This document shows positions 62,379 through 64,000 of a DNA stretch of 64,000 nucleotides, in pieces. Under the pieces are notes generated by a model. That model saw nothing but the letters and a program-made list of their open reading frames with translations. It was not told where the DNA came from and made no database searches. Source of the DNA: a virus; the IMG/VR virus record IMGVR_UViG_3300042455_001893, positions 1 to 64,000 of that record; one strand, given 5' to 3'. Position numbers and translations under genes: made by a program. Position 1 is the stretch's first letter, and every line of letters begins with the position of its first letter.

Positions 62379-63194
62379 TTATCTCGCAATCGCTGTGGCT
62401 GGAGATACAATAGCTGAACTACTTGTACGAACTGTGATAGTGTTGTTGCTACCCTGTGTTTGTATATTAACTGTGGTATCGTTGGTGCCTTGTTGCTGTG
62501 TGGTGATGCTGTTGTAGTCGCCTGTGGTCATCATAGCAAGAACATGTCCGTTAGCACCCGCTGCATCTAATTGCTGGATGTTGAACACGTTAGCGTTTCC
62601 ATTAGCTACATTTGATACACTACCTCTGCTGCTTAACAAACTACTAGTAACTTGGTTATTATCTCCATCCAAAACTGTGTTAGTAGTAATATTGCTACCA
62701 ACTAGATCTTGTAGAATCATATTGTTATTACCGATAATTTGTTCTGTAATAACGTTTTGGCTGTTTGTAGCGTTGTTGGTATTGCCAATAGTTAATCTAG
62801 TTTGATTACCATTGCCTAACATATTAGTAGTGTAGCTGTTATTACTTCCACGAATATTGTATTGGCTACTGTTAGCATTTCCTGTTTGTGTAATGTCAAC
62901 TATGTTTGTGCTTCCGGTAATAGTTCCATAGTTAGTAGCACTCGGTGCGTCTGGAGTCAGTGTAGTAATACCTGTTCCTGCTACTGTCGTTGCTACAGTT
63001 GTAGTAACGCCGCCAACATTGTTAGTCCCGCCAACTTGTTCAATTGTGATAGTATTGCTACTACCCACTTGTTCGATATAAACCTTGTTAGGACCTGTTG
63101 CTGTCTGAGCACCACTTATGGTGGCAAAGCTCATCAGCATCACTGTGAGTAATTTTCTCGACAACCCACAACCGCCTGTCATTGTTTGTTTCAT
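62379..63194 (-). CDS. Curlin-repeat protein (CsgA/CsgB-like)
   Basis: 271 residues. Signal peptide to about residue 30 (LLTVMLMSFATISGAQTA). Many imperfect repeats follow the curlin pattern (N-x-I-x-I-x-Q-x-G-x-x-N), for example PNKVYIEQVGSSNTITIEQ, NVITEQIIGNNNMIL and STVNIQ-type strands near the end (TVNIQTQGSNNTITVRTS). Beta-solenoid amyloid subunits of this type are exported by CsgG. The reading frame follows the csgG-like gene, so subunit and pore are coded together. Confidence 0.82.
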   Translation of the reverse strand: MKQTMTGGCGLSRKLLTVMLMSFATISGAQTATGPNKVYIEQVGSSNTITIEQVGGTNNVGGVTTTVATTVAGTGITTLTPDAPSATNYGTITGSTNIVDITQTGNANSSQYNIRGSNNSYTTNMLGNGNQTRLTIGNTNNATNSQNVITEQIIGNNNMILQDLVGSNITTNTVLDGDNNQVTSSLLSSRGSVSNVANGNANVFNIQQLDAAGANGHVLAMMTTGDYNSITTQQQGTNDTTVNIQTQGSNNTITVRTSSSAIVSPATAIAR

Positions 63195-63205
63195 TTTTTT
63201 AAAAT

Positions 63206-63255
63206 GTCAGTTTATTGTTTGCTGACAAGTTCCTGGTCATTGACCTATAATTATA
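63206..63255 (-). promoter_or_regulatory. Regulatory region between csgG and curlin genes
   Basis: A perfect palindrome GGTCA-T-TGACC (about 63234-63244), a TATAAT (63250-63255) on the minus strand with no good -35, and a TGTCAG/CTGACA hairpin (about 63206-63228) directly before the curlin ATG. This could form an operator plus promoter and a leader hairpin. Confidence 0.45.
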
Positions 63256-63338
63256 CCACTTCTCTAATCTACTCCTCTCCGTAGACTTACTTCTTGTAAT
63301 TTTATTTAATCTCTGTACTCTAGAAATTAAATGCCGCT

Positions 63339-63386
63339 GTTAAAATTTCAACATGTTAAAATTTCAACATGTTAAAATTCCAACAC
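63339..63386. repeat. Three tandem 16-bp repeats after csgG stop
   Basis: GTTAAAATTTCAACAT twice and GTTAAAATTCCAACAC once. Each unit holds a near-palindrome (GTTRAAATTTYAAC). They lie 2 bp after the csgG stop. Possible operator array or a remnant of slippage. Confidence 0.85.
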
Positions 63387-63388
63387 CA

Positions 63389-64000
63389 TTAAGGTTTGTT
63401 AACCAGTACATCCTTATTAACAAATCCTTTTCGTTTTTGTGAGTCACTGACTGCTACCCAATCACCCTCTTGTCCTATAATTGTAACTAAAGCACCTTTC
63501 TTAAACTGCCAAGTTTTTTGACTTGTTAGGTCGGGCTCTTTATAAATGTAAGAAGCTTCCTTTAAAATCATCTCACCTGAAAGTTTTTCAACCGGTACAA
63601 CTTCTTTCTTTATTTCTGCGGGGGCACTGGATACGGCTTCGGTTTTGGTTTCGGGTTTGGCTTGTGATTGAACCACGACATCTTTCTTCTCCTCTACTAC
63701 TGGTACTGATATTACTACTGGTGCAGGTATTACTACTGGTGCAGGTATTACTACTGGTGCAGGTATCGCCGGAATAACGGCAACCGGAGAACTTACTTTA
63801 TTGCTTTTAAATGCCCAGTGTCCTTTACGAGCACCTTCATTAATAGTTTGAATCACTGCTGCCTGTACAGCTACGTCGATTGCCTTGTTGATACTTTCAT
63901 TTATGCTGCCGCCGATCTCACCCTCTAATGCATTTGCATTTGCACCTAAAGTTGTGCCATCTCCAACAAATCGCAATAATGTCACTTTGTCCATATAACT
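63389..64000 (-). CDS. csgG: CsgG-like curli secretion pore with C-terminal SH3 domain (partial)
   Basis: The frame stays open to the right edge, so the N-terminus is missing and the Met at 63994 is internal. The visible first 65 residues (VTLLRFVGDG...GSINESINKAIDVAVQAAVIQT) match the C-terminal end of CsgG. A Pro/Val repeat linker follows (VIPAPV units, about 70-100), then a Lys/Glu stretch and a bacterial SH3 domain (about 140-200; SYIYKEPDLTSQKTWQFKKG, GDWVAVSD). CsgG forms the outer-membrane channel for curli. The SH3 tail could bind peptidoglycan. Similar CsgG genes are known in marine T4-like phages. Confidence 0.7.
   Translation of the reverse strand, partial: SYMDKVTLLRFVGDGTTLGANANALEGEIGGSINESINKAIDVAVQAAVIQTINEGARKGHWAFKSNKVSSPVAVIPAIPAPVVIPAPVVIPAPVVISVPVVEEKKDVVVQSQAKPETKTEAVSSAPAEIKKEVVPVEKLSGEMILKEASYIYKEPDLTSQKTWQFKKGALVTIIGQEGDWVAVSDSQKRKGFVNKDVLVNKP

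Noticed and set aside
63339-63386. CRISPR array
   Set aside because: Three contiguous 16-bp units without spacers and no cas genes nearby. They are tandem repeats, not CRISPR. No CRISPR array was seen elsewhere.
1-64000. Bacterial chromosome or integrated prophage
   Set aside because: No chromosomal housekeeping block, integrase, att site or rRNA. Structural genes at 1, 8.5 and 36 kb and phage promoters run through the whole window. Bacterial-type genes are scattered single cargo.
1-64000. Insertion sequences or transposons in the accessory island
   Set aside because: No transposase-like protein and no flanking inverted repeats were found despite the many cargo genes.

Overview
The window reads as one continuous stretch of a large T4-like tailed phage (myovirus) of an aquatic Gram-negative bacterium. 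Grounds: virion and fibre-like proteins of the type found in marine T4-like phages (1-2031, 8489-9364, 35824-37608); tightly packed small phage genes with ATGA/GTGA stop-start overlaps; T4-type late promoters (xxTAAATA/TATAAATA) beside sigma70-type early promoters that nearly all match TTGACA-N17-TATAAT; and a large tRNA array. KDO-8-P synthase, curli-type secretion, a Bug-family periplasmic receptor and a CHASE2 cyclase point to a Gram-negative, probably proteobacterial host. The host cannot be named from this window.

Layout. 1-15.5 kb: structural gene, Fe-S assembly pair (IscU/IscA), superoxide dismutase, UV endonuclease, glycosyltransferase, KdsA, QueD, ThyX, conserved phage proteins, and a stand-alone, very unusual tRNA. 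15.5-36 kb: an AT-rich accessory island with a kinase-nucleotidyltransferase fusion, fatty-acid hydroxylase, sulfotransferase, three membrane desaturases, two radical-SAM enzymes, two PP-loop enzymes, an ATP-grasp ligase, a PLP-type enzyme, two GNAT-like proteins, a TctC/Bug solute receptor and many 2-oxoglutarate/Fe(II) oxygenases (twelve in the whole window). 36-48 kb: fibre-like protein, metallophosphoesterase, translation factor IF-1, an RNA polymerase omega homologue, a CDGSH-like protein, and 29 tRNA genes that with the one at 15.3 kb cover all 20 amino acids and include an initiator-type tRNA. Structured RNA elements closed by long stems sit between the tRNAs. 48-55.5 kb: early-type leftward operon with a ClpP-like protease, a DUF3307-like membrane protein, many small genes (including a paralogous family ending in D-A-x-x-F-x-L-K-W) and a metallophosphoesterase. 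55.6-57.6 kb: rightward run of small membrane or cell-surface genes. 57.6-64 kb: leftward module CsgG-SH3 (cut by the window edge), curlin-repeat protein, FecR protein, discoidin/curlin-repeat protein and a CHASE2 adenylate cyclase.

How it may fit together (inference). The phage seems to carry its own support for host machinery: transcription (omega), translation (IF-1, initiator tRNA, full amino-acid tRNA set), proteolysis (ClpP) and Fe-S supply. It also carries an unusually heavy load of iron- and oxygen-dependent enzymes, which SOD, IscU/IscA and the CDGSH protein would support. The desaturases, hydroxylase and oxygenases suggest remodelling of lipids or small molecules. The csgG-curlin-FecR-cyclase cluster looks like an extracellular amyloid system coupled to cyclic-nucleotide signalling. 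The best candidates for undescribed biology are that module, the structured RNAs in the tRNA array, the two anomalous long-variable-arm tRNAs, and the oxygenase island.
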